Of a stretch of DNA of 6,121 nt, positions 1 through 5,326 are shown one piece after another. Source of the DNA: Thermoprotei archaeon. Its GTDB lineage: Archaea > Thermoproteota > Thermoprotei > QMSL01 > B3-G16. Below the pieces are notes generated by a model. That model worked only from the letters and a program-made list of their open reading frames with translations, had not been told where the DNA came from and did no database searches. The position numbers were made by a program, and so were the translations under genes. The stretch covers positions 1 through 6,121 of the forward strand of contig JAGGUS010000114.1 of assembly GCA_021158375.1 (NCBI GenBank), in the 5' to 3' direction. The first letter of the stretch is position 1. Every line of letters begins with the position of its first letter.

Positions 1-360
1 AGCGCCATTAGCTATAGCTATTACATTCGGATGAGTAGCAGGATAGCCACAGGGATATCTAAGCAATACGACTTTCTTTCCTGCTCTTGCAGCAACAGTC
101 CATAGAAACTCTACTTTACAGGCTCTAGAATCGAATACCCATCCTTTAATTCCATGTATACTTGGATCTGCTCCAGTCGCTATAGTAGTCCAATTTGGAG
201 GTGTAAAAGTTGGCATAGAGGGAAGGGCATAGCCATACGAACCGTTTTCCATTAATCTCTTTATATTCGGCATTAAGCCTTCTTTTATGAAGCGCTCGGT
301 GAAGTCTAATATAAGAGAATCTATGCCTATAAGAATAAGTTTTTCGGCTTTTTTATTCAT
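1..360 (-). CDS. Type I phosphodiesterase / nucleotide pyrophosphatase family protein (alkaline phosphatase superfamily), C-terminus beyond window
   Basis: The reading frame is open from ATG at 360 to the left edge, giving the first 120 residues of a protein whose family is usually several hundred residues long. It begins MNKKAEKLILIGIDSL, a first beta strand ending in Asp14, which in this superfamily is a metal ligand. PNIKRLMENG follows at 30-39. The segment PTFTPPNWTTIATG (50-63) then SIHGI (67-71) aligns with the nucleophile loop of nucleotide pyrophosphatase/phosphodiesterases (PTKTFPNH, then TG and HGI), making Thr53 the expected nucleophile. The family uses two divalent metals to hydrolyse phosphodiesters, phosphomonoesters or related esters; the substrate here is unknown. 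No signal peptide is visible, so it is probably cytoplasmic. A GGAGTG ribosome binding site lies 7 nt before the ATG. The remaining metal ligands lie outside the window. The family call is secure, the specific activity is not. Confidence 0.88.
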   Translation of the reverse strand, partial: MNKKAEKLILIGIDSLILDFTERFIKEGLMPNIKRLMENGSYGYALPSMPTFTPPNWTTIATGADPSIHGIKGWVFDSRACKVEFLWTVAARAGKKVVLLRYPCGYPATHPNVIAIANGA

Positions 361-367
361 AATAATA

Positions 368-373
368 CACTCC
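368..373 (-). promoter_or_regulatory. Shine-Dalgarno site of the phosphodiesterase gene
   Basis: GGAGTG on the minus strand, 7 nt before ATG 360. It fixes the start of the phosphodiesterase gene and implies that this gene is translated from a leadered mRNA. Confidence 0.7.
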
Positions 374-403
374 TATGCATTTCCCTAGCCTATTTTTGTA
401 TTA

Positions 404-417
404 AAATATAATATAAG
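404..417 (-). promoter_or_regulatory. Putative archaeal TATA box / AT-rich promoter before the phosphodiesterase gene
   Basis: The 75-base gap 361-435 contains a minus-strand run CTTATATTATATTT. A TTATATTT box centred near 407 would place a transcript start around 381, about 20 nt before ATG 360 and just upstream of the GGAGTG site. This suggests the phosphodiesterase gene can be transcribed apart from the TIM-barrel gene upstream. The same T-rich run could equally act as a terminator for the upstream transcript. No hairpin is evident. Confidence 0.4.
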
Positions 418-435
418 GATTAATAGTGGATTGAG

Positions 436-1278
436 CTATGTATGGCGTATTAATTCCTTTAAATAGTTTGCAGATTTAGCTATTTCGCCATCTAACTTAT
501 TACAAGCTATTTCTCTTGCAAAGGCTTCAGTAACTAAGTAACCATCGTAATTTATTGTTTTAAGCTTTCTTATGACCCATTTCATATTAACTCCTATTCT
601 TCTGAGCCATTCGTCGTTAACTGGATCTACTAAATGGACGAGTTTTATCCACTCTTTGCAAGCCTCAATATGTTCTTCTAATGTCTCATCTTTAGGCCTA
701 GCGTTTATATTGCCTACTTCAAGGCATAAACCTACGTGTTTCGATCCGACTTCATTTAGAAATTGAAGTATGCTATCGGAAGTCGGGAATGCTCTATTAA
801 CGAACTCGATAGCTATATCAATACCTCGATCTTCTGCAAGTGAAGAACTCTTCTTAAATAGTTCAAGCGTCCATTTGTACGTCTGCTCACGAGAAACTCC
901 AAATATCGCTACGGGACATATTCCATACATAACCGTCCTCCCTTCTAAATAATACACAAGATCTATTGCACGTTCCATGCGCTTAAGGATGATTTTTCTA
1001 TCGTCCTCTATAGGTATTAGTTCTAAGCCAGGGGAGAAGGTTGGAATGGTTATACCGGACGCTTTTAAATTGAGTGATTCGAGAGTATCCTTAAGCTTTT
1101 TCATTTCACATTTCGTCATGGTTAATGGCCAGAACTCTAAGGGATATTCACATAAATCTACTGCTTCATATCCGCTCCTCGCTATTCTCTTAAGGATTTC
1201 AATTAGTGTGAAGTTAAACGTTCTTCCTGGCCACTTATAGCAAGGCCAGTATACCCTAGTCATGATTGATGACTTCAA
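436..1278 (-). CDS. Xylose isomerase-like TIM-barrel protein (sugar epimerase/isomerase or lyase)
   Basis: This 280-residue protein has the length and pattern of the AP_endonuc_2 / sugar phosphate isomerase-epimerase family (IolE, IolI, tagatose 3-epimerase relatives). These enzymes use a divalent metal in a TIM barrel to epimerise, isomerise, dehydrate or eliminate sugars and inositols. The probable metal ligands are Glu158 (AIEFVNR), Glu187 (LCLEVGN), His215 (LVHLVD) and Glu251 (VTEAF); their spacing of 29, 28 and 36 resembles the Glu-Asp-His-Glu set of tagatose 3-epimerase. Position 187 is usually Asp, so Glu is unusual. The start is TTG at 1278, with a strong GGAGGTG site 7 nt upstream. 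An internal ATG at 1263 (Met6) is possible but is 22 nt from that site. The TTG overlaps the stop of the upstream oxidoreductase gene (TTGA), implying translational coupling and a shared pathway. It ends with TAG. The reaction and substrate cannot be read from the sequence. Confidence 0.88.
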   Translation of the reverse strand: MKSSIMTRVYWPCYKWPGRTFNFTLIEILKRIARSGYEAVDLCEYPLEFWPLTMTKCEMKKLKDTLESLNLKASGITIPTFSPGLELIPIEDDRKIILKRMERAIDLVYYLEGRTVMYGICPVAIFGVSREQTYKWTLELFKKSSSLAEDRGIDIAIEFVNRAFPTSDSILQFLNEVGSKHVGLCLEVGNINARPKDETLEEHIEACKEWIKLVHLVDPVNDEWLRRIGVNMKWVIRKLKTINYDGYLVTEAFAREIACNKLDGEIAKSANYLKELIRHT

Positions 1279-2378
1279 TTAGATGCACCTCCTTCAATCA
1301 TTACGAAGAGCGGATTATAGTCTATCTCTAATGGGAGTAGTGTTACTTCTCTACGATAGGCAGACTCGTATATAGCCATCATTATTTCAAGAGTATTACG
1401 TGCTTGCTCTCCGCTTGATAGCGGATCTGTATCCTCCTCAATACTTCGTATTAAGTCACGTACTTCTTCGACGAAAGGATCTCTTTCTTTCACTAATGGA
1501 AATCTCCAATCGCTGTCCCCTTTTCCTTTATATTTAATTTTAGGTTTCTCCCACTCCCCTACTTCGATTCTTCCTTCTGTTCCCATTACATGAATCGTAC
1601 AATACTTTACACCTCCTCTCCACCAGTTTATCTTCTGTGCACGAGCGAGGTCTTTGAAAATGCTCTCCTTAGTAAATCCTACATTCCCTACCGATACTTG
1701 AGATCCTGTAAGTTGAGACACTTCAATAAACGCTCTAACATTATTCTCAAATTCAAAATAGCCTATAGCTGCATCTTCTACATAGTGTCCATATCTCTTC
1801 CGTTTTTCATAGAGGTCTACTTGTCCGAATACCCATCGTACTTTTCTATCCCCAATTATAAAGCGTACTAGATCTATAAGATGAGTGCCATCGCTCATTA
1901 AATCCCCAACAGTCATACCATGAATAAAGGTTACTTCACCTACTATACCAGAGGTTACTATTTCTTTAGCTTTATTGTAAATGGTCATGTATCTCCTTAT
2001 ATGACCTATTAATAGCTTTGATCCTGCCTTCCTGCATGCTTCTAACATCATATCTGCTTCTTTTAGATTCAGAGCCATGGGTTTTTCACAGAATATTCCT
2101 TTAGCTCCTGCTTCCGCAGCAGCTATTGTCATCTCGCAATGAAGAGTTGGCCAAGTACATATACTAACGATGTCTAACTCCTCTCTCTTAAGCATTTTAT
2201 TGTAATCGACATATGCTCTCTTAACGCCATAACGTTCCTTAAAACTTGTCAACTTTTTATTATCTATATCACACGCAGCGACAATTCTCAGCCCAAGCTT
2301 AAGGTATGCTTTAGCATGAGCATTAGCTATATTGCCACAACCAATTATACCAACCCGGTAATTCCGCATACTAGTCAC
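1275..2378 (-). CDS. Gfo/Idh/MocA family NAD(P)-dependent oxidoreductase
   Basis: This 367-residue protein has an N-terminal Rossmann fold with GIIGCGNIANAHAKAY (10-25) as the dinucleotide loop and Asp37 after the second strand (ACDID). CEKPMA (97-102) carries the family Lys99. The C-terminal alpha/beta domain contains SDGTHLIDL (162-170) with the expected catalytic His166, and GTEGRIEVG further on. The family oxidises or reduces a hydroxyl/keto group on sugars, sugar phosphates or inositols with NAD(P)H; the substrate here is unknown. The usual GGG-x-L-x-D-x-x-x-H motif is modified: the position four before His is Ser162 and Asp falls at 163. GTG at 2378 directly follows an in-frame TAA, so the gene cannot start earlier; ATG at 2369 (Met4) is an alternative. 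A TATA-like box upstream suggests a leaderless or near-leaderless transcript. The stop overlaps the start of the TIM-barrel gene, so the two are expressed together. Confidence 0.93.
   Translation of the reverse strand: MTSMRNYRVGIIGCGNIANAHAKAYLKLGLRIVAACDIDNKKLTSFKERYGVKRAYVDYNKMLKREELDIVSICTWPTLHCEMTIAAAEAGAKGIFCEKPMALNLKEADMMLEACRKAGSKLLIGHIRRYMTIYNKAKEIVTSGIVGEVTFIHGMTVGDLMSDGTHLIDLVRFIIGDRKVRWVFGQVDLYEKRKRYGHYVEDAAIGYFEFENNVRAFIEVSQLTGSQVSVGNVGFTKESIFKDLARAQKINWWRGGVKYCTIHVMGTEGRIEVGEWEKPKIKYKGKGDSDWRFPLVKERDPFVEEVRDLIRSIEEDTDPLSSGEQARNTLEIMMAIYESAYRREVTLLPLEIDYNPLFVMIEGGASN
1286..1292 (-). promoter_or_regulatory. Strong Shine-Dalgarno site deciding the TTG start of the TIM-barrel gene
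   Basis: GGAGGTG lies inside the last codons of the upstream oxidoreductase gene, where it encodes part of the C-terminal GGASN, and 7 nt before TTG 1278. This spacing favours TTG 1278 over ATG 1263 and supports translational coupling across the TTGA overlap. Confidence 0.75.
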
Positions 2379-2404
2379 TTATTACCACTTTAAGTCATAG
2401 CCCA

Positions 2405-2412
2405 GTATATAA
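2405..2412 (-). promoter_or_regulatory. Putative archaeal TATA box for the oxidoreductase/TIM-barrel gene pair
   Basis: TTATATAC on the minus strand lies in the 93-base gap 2379-2471. With archaeal spacing (box centre about 26 nt before the start point), transcription would begin near 2379-2383. That is essentially at the GTG 2378 codon, or 10-14 nt before ATG 2369. A leaderless transcript would explain why no strong Shine-Dalgarno site is seen here. No clear terminator for the preceding gene is visible in the gap. Confidence 0.5.
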
Positions 2413-2471
2413 CGCTTGAATGAGTATTAAGTAAGATAATGAGGATGTGGTAAAGAATATCTAGAGAAGGC

Positions 2472-3722
2472 TCATACCAAGGGAGATCTAGGATTCCATT
2501 TACCTTTTGCAACAGGTGGTATGTAGTTCTCAATAGCCTCTGGACTAAAGTCAATCTTCATGCCCTTTTCTGCAGACATATAGCATGCCATCATCAATTG
2601 AACTATTAAAAGCCCATCATACCAGTCTTCACGGGGTTTAATACCCTTAATGAAGCAATCGACCATATGTCTATCTTCAGCTTGATACCCATAGGTTACC
2701 GCTTCATCAGGAATGGTAGGCATTAAGCCTTGATCCGCATTCTGCTTCTCTACGAATTCCTCAGTTGGAGGTATTTTGACGTTTCTACTAAAGAACGTGA
2801 ACAGTTCAGGCTGTAGTGTATTTATCCATAAAGAATATTCAGGACCAAGTACCTCAAAGGTCAATCTTAATCCAGCACCTATGAAGCACCATGAAGTATG
2901 CGTTTCACTCATTATTACGTTGCCTTCATCATCCTCATACACAACGATGGCTGTTGCATAATCTTCAGCAGGTTCGACAGAATAATCCACATTGAATTTC
3001 TTCTTTAACTCTTCTCGATATCTATCAGTAGTCCATTTAAGCGAGGCTACCTCTGCATATACCTTTCTTGGCTTTATGCTGTCCTTACCCTTTTCAGGGT
3101 CTATGAGTAGGTATCTAGAGGCTTCGAGACTATGGCACATCATGTCTAAAAGCACGCCGCCTCCAGAAACGGTTGGTTTCCAGAACCAACTTGAGTGAGG
3201 CCCGCCATGTTCCTCAGCAGCTCTAGCAAGGTAAGGCCTACCTGCATATTTAGCGCCGTATTTCCATAGGATCTCCTTTCCACGTACTACTGAAGGCATG
3301 AAAACTTGATTTTCTAGATAACCATGAATTAAACCAGCCTTCTCCACTAGTCTTATCATTTCTTTAGCTTCAGCTACATTTCTAGCCAACGGCTTTTCAC
3401 ATGCTACACCTACTAGATTGCCCTTTCCCTGAGAGGCCTCCTCAGCTATTGCCTTTACGATAGGTACTCTAACATTATTCGGGGCAAGAATCCATACGGC
3501 ATTTACATTCGGATCTCTCAGCATTTCATGGATATCAGTATATACTTTTGGCTTGCCCACGCCTAAGCTTTCAGCAAAAGAGGCTAATTCCTTAGCATGT
3601 GCCTCAGTTCTGCTATAAACTGCTACTAAATCGGCGTTCCTTACTCCAGTCAATGCTCTTACATGGAATCTAGCTGAGAAGCCAGCACCTATAAATGCTA
3701 TACCTAGCCTCTTTGAGCTCAT
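2472..3722 (-). CDS. Gfo/Idh/MocA family NAD(P)-dependent oxidoreductase, second and longer type
   Basis: 416 residues from ATG 3722. The Rossmann loop is GIAFIGAGFSARFH (7-20), ACEKPLA (107-113) holds the family Lys110, and GGGVLLDMMCHSLE (187-200) provides the canonical Asp193 and catalytic His197. The C-terminal domain has a charged insertion at roughly 210-255 and ends in a Pro/Trp-rich tail. This is the complete canonical motif set for a sugar or polyol dehydrogenase, with substrate unknown. Little resemblance to the other oxidoreductase in this window exists beyond the family motifs, so they are not a recent duplication. The frame also opens at ATG 3764 (430 residues), but the 14 extra residues (MDFSSYYKYYNGAH) are encoded by an AT-rich stretch containing TATAAATA and look unlike a family N-terminus. 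ATG 3722 has GGTG 5 nt upstream and gives the usual short lead into the GxGxxA loop. The shorter start is preferred, with moderate certainty. Confidence 0.92.
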   Translation of the reverse strand: MSSKRLGIAFIGAGFSARFHVRALTGVRNADLVAVYSRTEAHAKELASFAESLGVGKPKVYTDIHEMLRDPNVNAVWILAPNNVRVPIVKAIAEEASQGKGNLVGVACEKPLARNVAEAKEMIRLVEKAGLIHGYLENQVFMPSVVRGKEILWKYGAKYAGRPYLARAAEEHGGPHSSWFWKPTVSGGGVLLDMMCHSLEASRYLLIDPEKGKDSIKPRKVYAEVASLKWTTDRYREELKKKFNVDYSVEPAEDYATAIVVYEDDEGNVIMSETHTSWCFIGAGLRLTFEVLGPEYSLWINTLQPELFTFFSRNVKIPPTEEFVEKQNADQGLMPTIPDEAVTYGYQAEDRHMVDCFIKGIKPREDWYDGLLIVQLMMACYMSAEKGMKIDFSPEAIENYIPPVAKGKWNPRSPLV

Positions 3723-3727
3723 ATGCG

Positions 3728-3731
3728 CACC
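3728..3731 (-). promoter_or_regulatory. Weak Shine-Dalgarno site supporting the internal ATG 3722
   Basis: GGTG on the minus strand, 5 nt before ATG 3722 of the longer oxidoreductase. ATG 3764 has no such site within reach. This is short and could be chance, but it agrees with where family proteins normally begin. Confidence 0.4.
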
Positions 3732-3781
3732 GTTATAATATTTATAGTATGAGCTAAAATCCATTACGATATAATAAAGAG

Positions 3782-3787
3782 TATAAA
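3782..3787 (-). promoter_or_regulatory. Putative archaeal TATA box for the longer oxidoreductase gene
   Basis: TTTATA on the minus strand within the 80-base gap 3765-3844. A box here predicts a transcript start near 3758, which lies inside the longer version of the frame. That would exclude ATG 3764 and leave a leader of about 35 nt ending in GGTG before ATG 3722. A second TATA-like string (TATAAATA, 3739-3746) predicts a start near 3716, just past ATG 3722, so it fits less well. The gap shows no obvious terminator for the ABC operon, so read-through is possible. Confidence 0.4.
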
Positions 3788-3844
3788 GTACACATCATAC
3801 ATGCCTATATCAGCACATAGATTACTAACACATAACAGCATACT

Positions 3845-4633
3845 TTAAACGTTCACTGCTCCTTGTTTAGTTTTGACAGAGGAGTTAAAGCCATATCTAC
3901 GTCTTGATATTGCCCTTAGAAATCTACGAGTACGATCGGCCTTAGGATAATATAGTATTTCATTAGGAGTACCTTCCTCTACGATTACACCATTATCCAT
4001 GAATACTATTCGGTCAGCTACATCTTCTGCAAAATCTAATTCGTGTGTTACTATAACCATAGATATGCCTTCCTTCGCTATTCTCCTTAATACATCCAGT
4101 ACTTCCTCTTTTAATTCGGGATCGAGAGCAGAGGTAGGCTCATCGAGGAGAAGCAGTATTGGATCCATAGCAAGAGCTCTAGCTATTGCGACTCTCTGTT
4201 GTTGACCACCGCTTAACTGTAGCGGATATCTACTAATAAACTCGTCCATACCTACAGTCTTCAGAGCTTCTATTGCCTTTTCATATGCCACCTCTTTTGG
4301 TAACTTCCTAACGACTTCTAATGGTAACATTACGTTCTTTAGAACAGTCATATGGGGGAATAGGTTATAGCTTTGAAATACGAAACCTACCATTTGCCTA
4401 ATTTTCCTTATATCACATTTAGGATCTAGTATGTTAATAGAGTTTATCCATATTTCTCCTTTCCATGGTTCTACTAACCTCACAATAGACTTAAGTAATG
4501 TCGATTTTCCAGACCCGCTAGGCCCCATTATAACTAATCGCTCACCTTTGTCAACTTTGAGAGATACACCGCGTATTACTTCGTGGTCACCATAACCCAC
4601 ATGTAGGTTCTTAACTAATAAGATGGGCTTCAT
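3845..4633 (-). CDS. ABC transporter ATP-binding protein, polar amino acid (PAAT) type
   Basis: This 262-residue ATPase is intact and of normal family length. It has Walker A GPSGSGKST (37-45), Q-loop Gln87 (VFQSYNLFPH), signature LSGGQQQRVAIARAL (140-154), Walker B ending in LLLLDEP (Asp164, Glu165), D-loop SALD (168-171) and H-loop His197 (VTHELDFA). The match to GlnQ/HisP-type proteins is close, especially FQ-x-x-NLFPHMTVL. As a homodimer it would hydrolyse ATP on the cytoplasmic side to drive the permease. The last 30 or so residues are basic and polar and form no recognised regulatory domain. Its ATG shares one base with the permease stop (TAATG), and a purine-rich GAGGGGGAAGG run precedes it inside the permease gene. 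It is the last gene of the importer operon. Confidence 0.96.
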   Translation of the reverse strand: MKPILLVKNLHVGYGDHEVIRGVSLKVDKGERLVIMGPSGSGKSTLLKSIVRLVEPWKGEIWINSINILDPKCDIRKIRQMVGFVFQSYNLFPHMTVLKNVMLPLEVVRKLPKEVAYEKAIEALKTVGMDEFISRYPLQLSGGQQQRVAIARALAMDPILLLLDEPTSALDPELKEEVLDVLRRIAKEGISMVIVTHELDFAEDVADRIVFMDNGVIVEEGTPNEILYYPKADRTRRFLRAISRRRYGFNSSVKTKQGAVNV

Positions 4634-5313
4634 TAAGCCTTCCCCCTCTCATAGCCGGGTATTTTGAGCTTGGATTCTATTATTTTAGACAATTGAGATA
4701 AGGCAAGACAAACTGCAAGGTATACAAGGGCTACCGCAATATATACTTCAAATGCACGGAAGGTATAAGCCACCATGTATTCTCCACGTCTTGTAAGTTC
4801 GACAACACCTATTACAGATGCGAGGGAGCTTTCCTTAACTAAGGCGACTATTTCATTAACTAATGCAGGGATAGCATTTCTTAAAGCTTGAGGCAACACA
4901 ACATATCTGTAGATCTGGAGAGTGCTCATGCCTAGTGATTCTGCAGATAGATATTGAGTTTCTGGTATCGCCTTTATTGAAGCACGTAATATCTCAGCTT
5001 GATAAGCAGCGCTGTTAAGACTTAACGTTATGATGGCTGCGGTAATAGCATTGAACTTCACACCTATCGACGGCAAGCCGAAATATATTAGTAGGAGTTG
5101 GACTAATGTAGGAGTGCCTCTAAAGACTTCTACATAAGACCTAGCTATTATGCGTAATGGAGAATTACCAAAAACTCTCATAAGTGTAAGGATTGTGGCT
5201 ATACATAAGCCAAAGGAGAATGAGAGAAGACTCATTTGAAGAGTAGTTATGAGACCTTGAGCGAGATATGGAATTAATTTAGCGATAAAAAATAGAGGGT
5301 TTGTATTCGCCAT
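4633..5313 (-). CDS. ABC transporter permease, HisM/GlnP type
   Basis: This 226-residue membrane protein is of normal length for amino-acid-type permeases. Hydrophobic segments are visible at about 21-45, 66-82, 86-104, 145-170 and 186-207, consistent with five helices. EVFRGTPTLVQLLLIYFGLP (62-81) is diagnostic of the PAAT permease family. The cytoplasmic coupling loop includes SLGMSTLQIYRYVVLPQA (126-143), where the conserved Gly128 and the LP pair Leu140-Pro141 are kept. The preceding triplet that is usually Glu-Ala-Ala reads Leu122-Ser123-Ala124, an unusual replacement. Only one permease gene is present, so the channel is presumably a homodimer unless another lies outside the window. The start is ATG 5313, with a strong GAGGTGA site 6 nt upstream. 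That site begins right after the stop of the binding-protein gene. Confidence 0.95.
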   Translation of the reverse strand: MANTNPLFFIAKLIPYLAQGLITTLQMSLLSFSFGLCIATILTLMRVFGNSPLRIIARSYVEVFRGTPTLVQLLLIYFGLPSIGVKFNAITAAIITLSLNSAAYQAEILRASIKAIPETQYLSAESLGMSTLQIYRYVVLPQALRNAIPALVNEIVALVKESSLASVIGVVELTRRGEYMVAYTFRAFEVYIAVALVYLAVCLALSQLSKIIESKLKIPGYERGKA

Positions 5314-5319
5314 CCATAC

Positions 5320-5326
5320 TCACCTC
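5320..5326 (-). promoter_or_regulatory. Shine-Dalgarno site of the permease gene
   Basis: GAGGTGA on the minus strand, 6 nt before ATG 5313 and immediately after the TAA of the binding-protein gene. It sets the permease start and shows a tightly packed operon. Confidence 0.75.

Noticed and set aside
572..1240. Plus-strand open frames opposite the TIM-barrel gene
   Set aside because: They are antisense to a gene with clear family motifs, have no recognisable domain, and show low-complexity Ser/Leu-rich composition typical of antisense shadows.
2379..2471. Possible palindromic operator or intrinsic terminator in the gap between the two oxidoreductase genes
   Set aside because: No convincing inverted repeat was found by eye, and the T-rich runs are short. 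Only the TATA-like box is supportable.
1275..3764. The two Gfo/Idh/MocA genes as a recent tandem duplication
   Set aside because: Their lengths, catalytic motifs and inserts differ and little is shared beyond family signatures, so they are old paralogues or independently acquired.
3765..3844. Possible tRNA or small RNA in the 80-base gap after the ABC operon
   Set aside because: No cloverleaf arms, no TTCGA-like T-loop and no GC-rich stem were seen. The gap is AT-rich and explained well enough by a promoter.
271..4640. The 10-mer AGGCTTAATG occurs three times on the minus strand (near 271-280, 2721-2730 and 4631-4640)
   Set aside because: Two copies encode Gly-Leu-Met-Pro inside unrelated proteins and one spans the ATPase start. 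Spacing is irregular and the flanks do not match, so this is probably coincidence of codon use.
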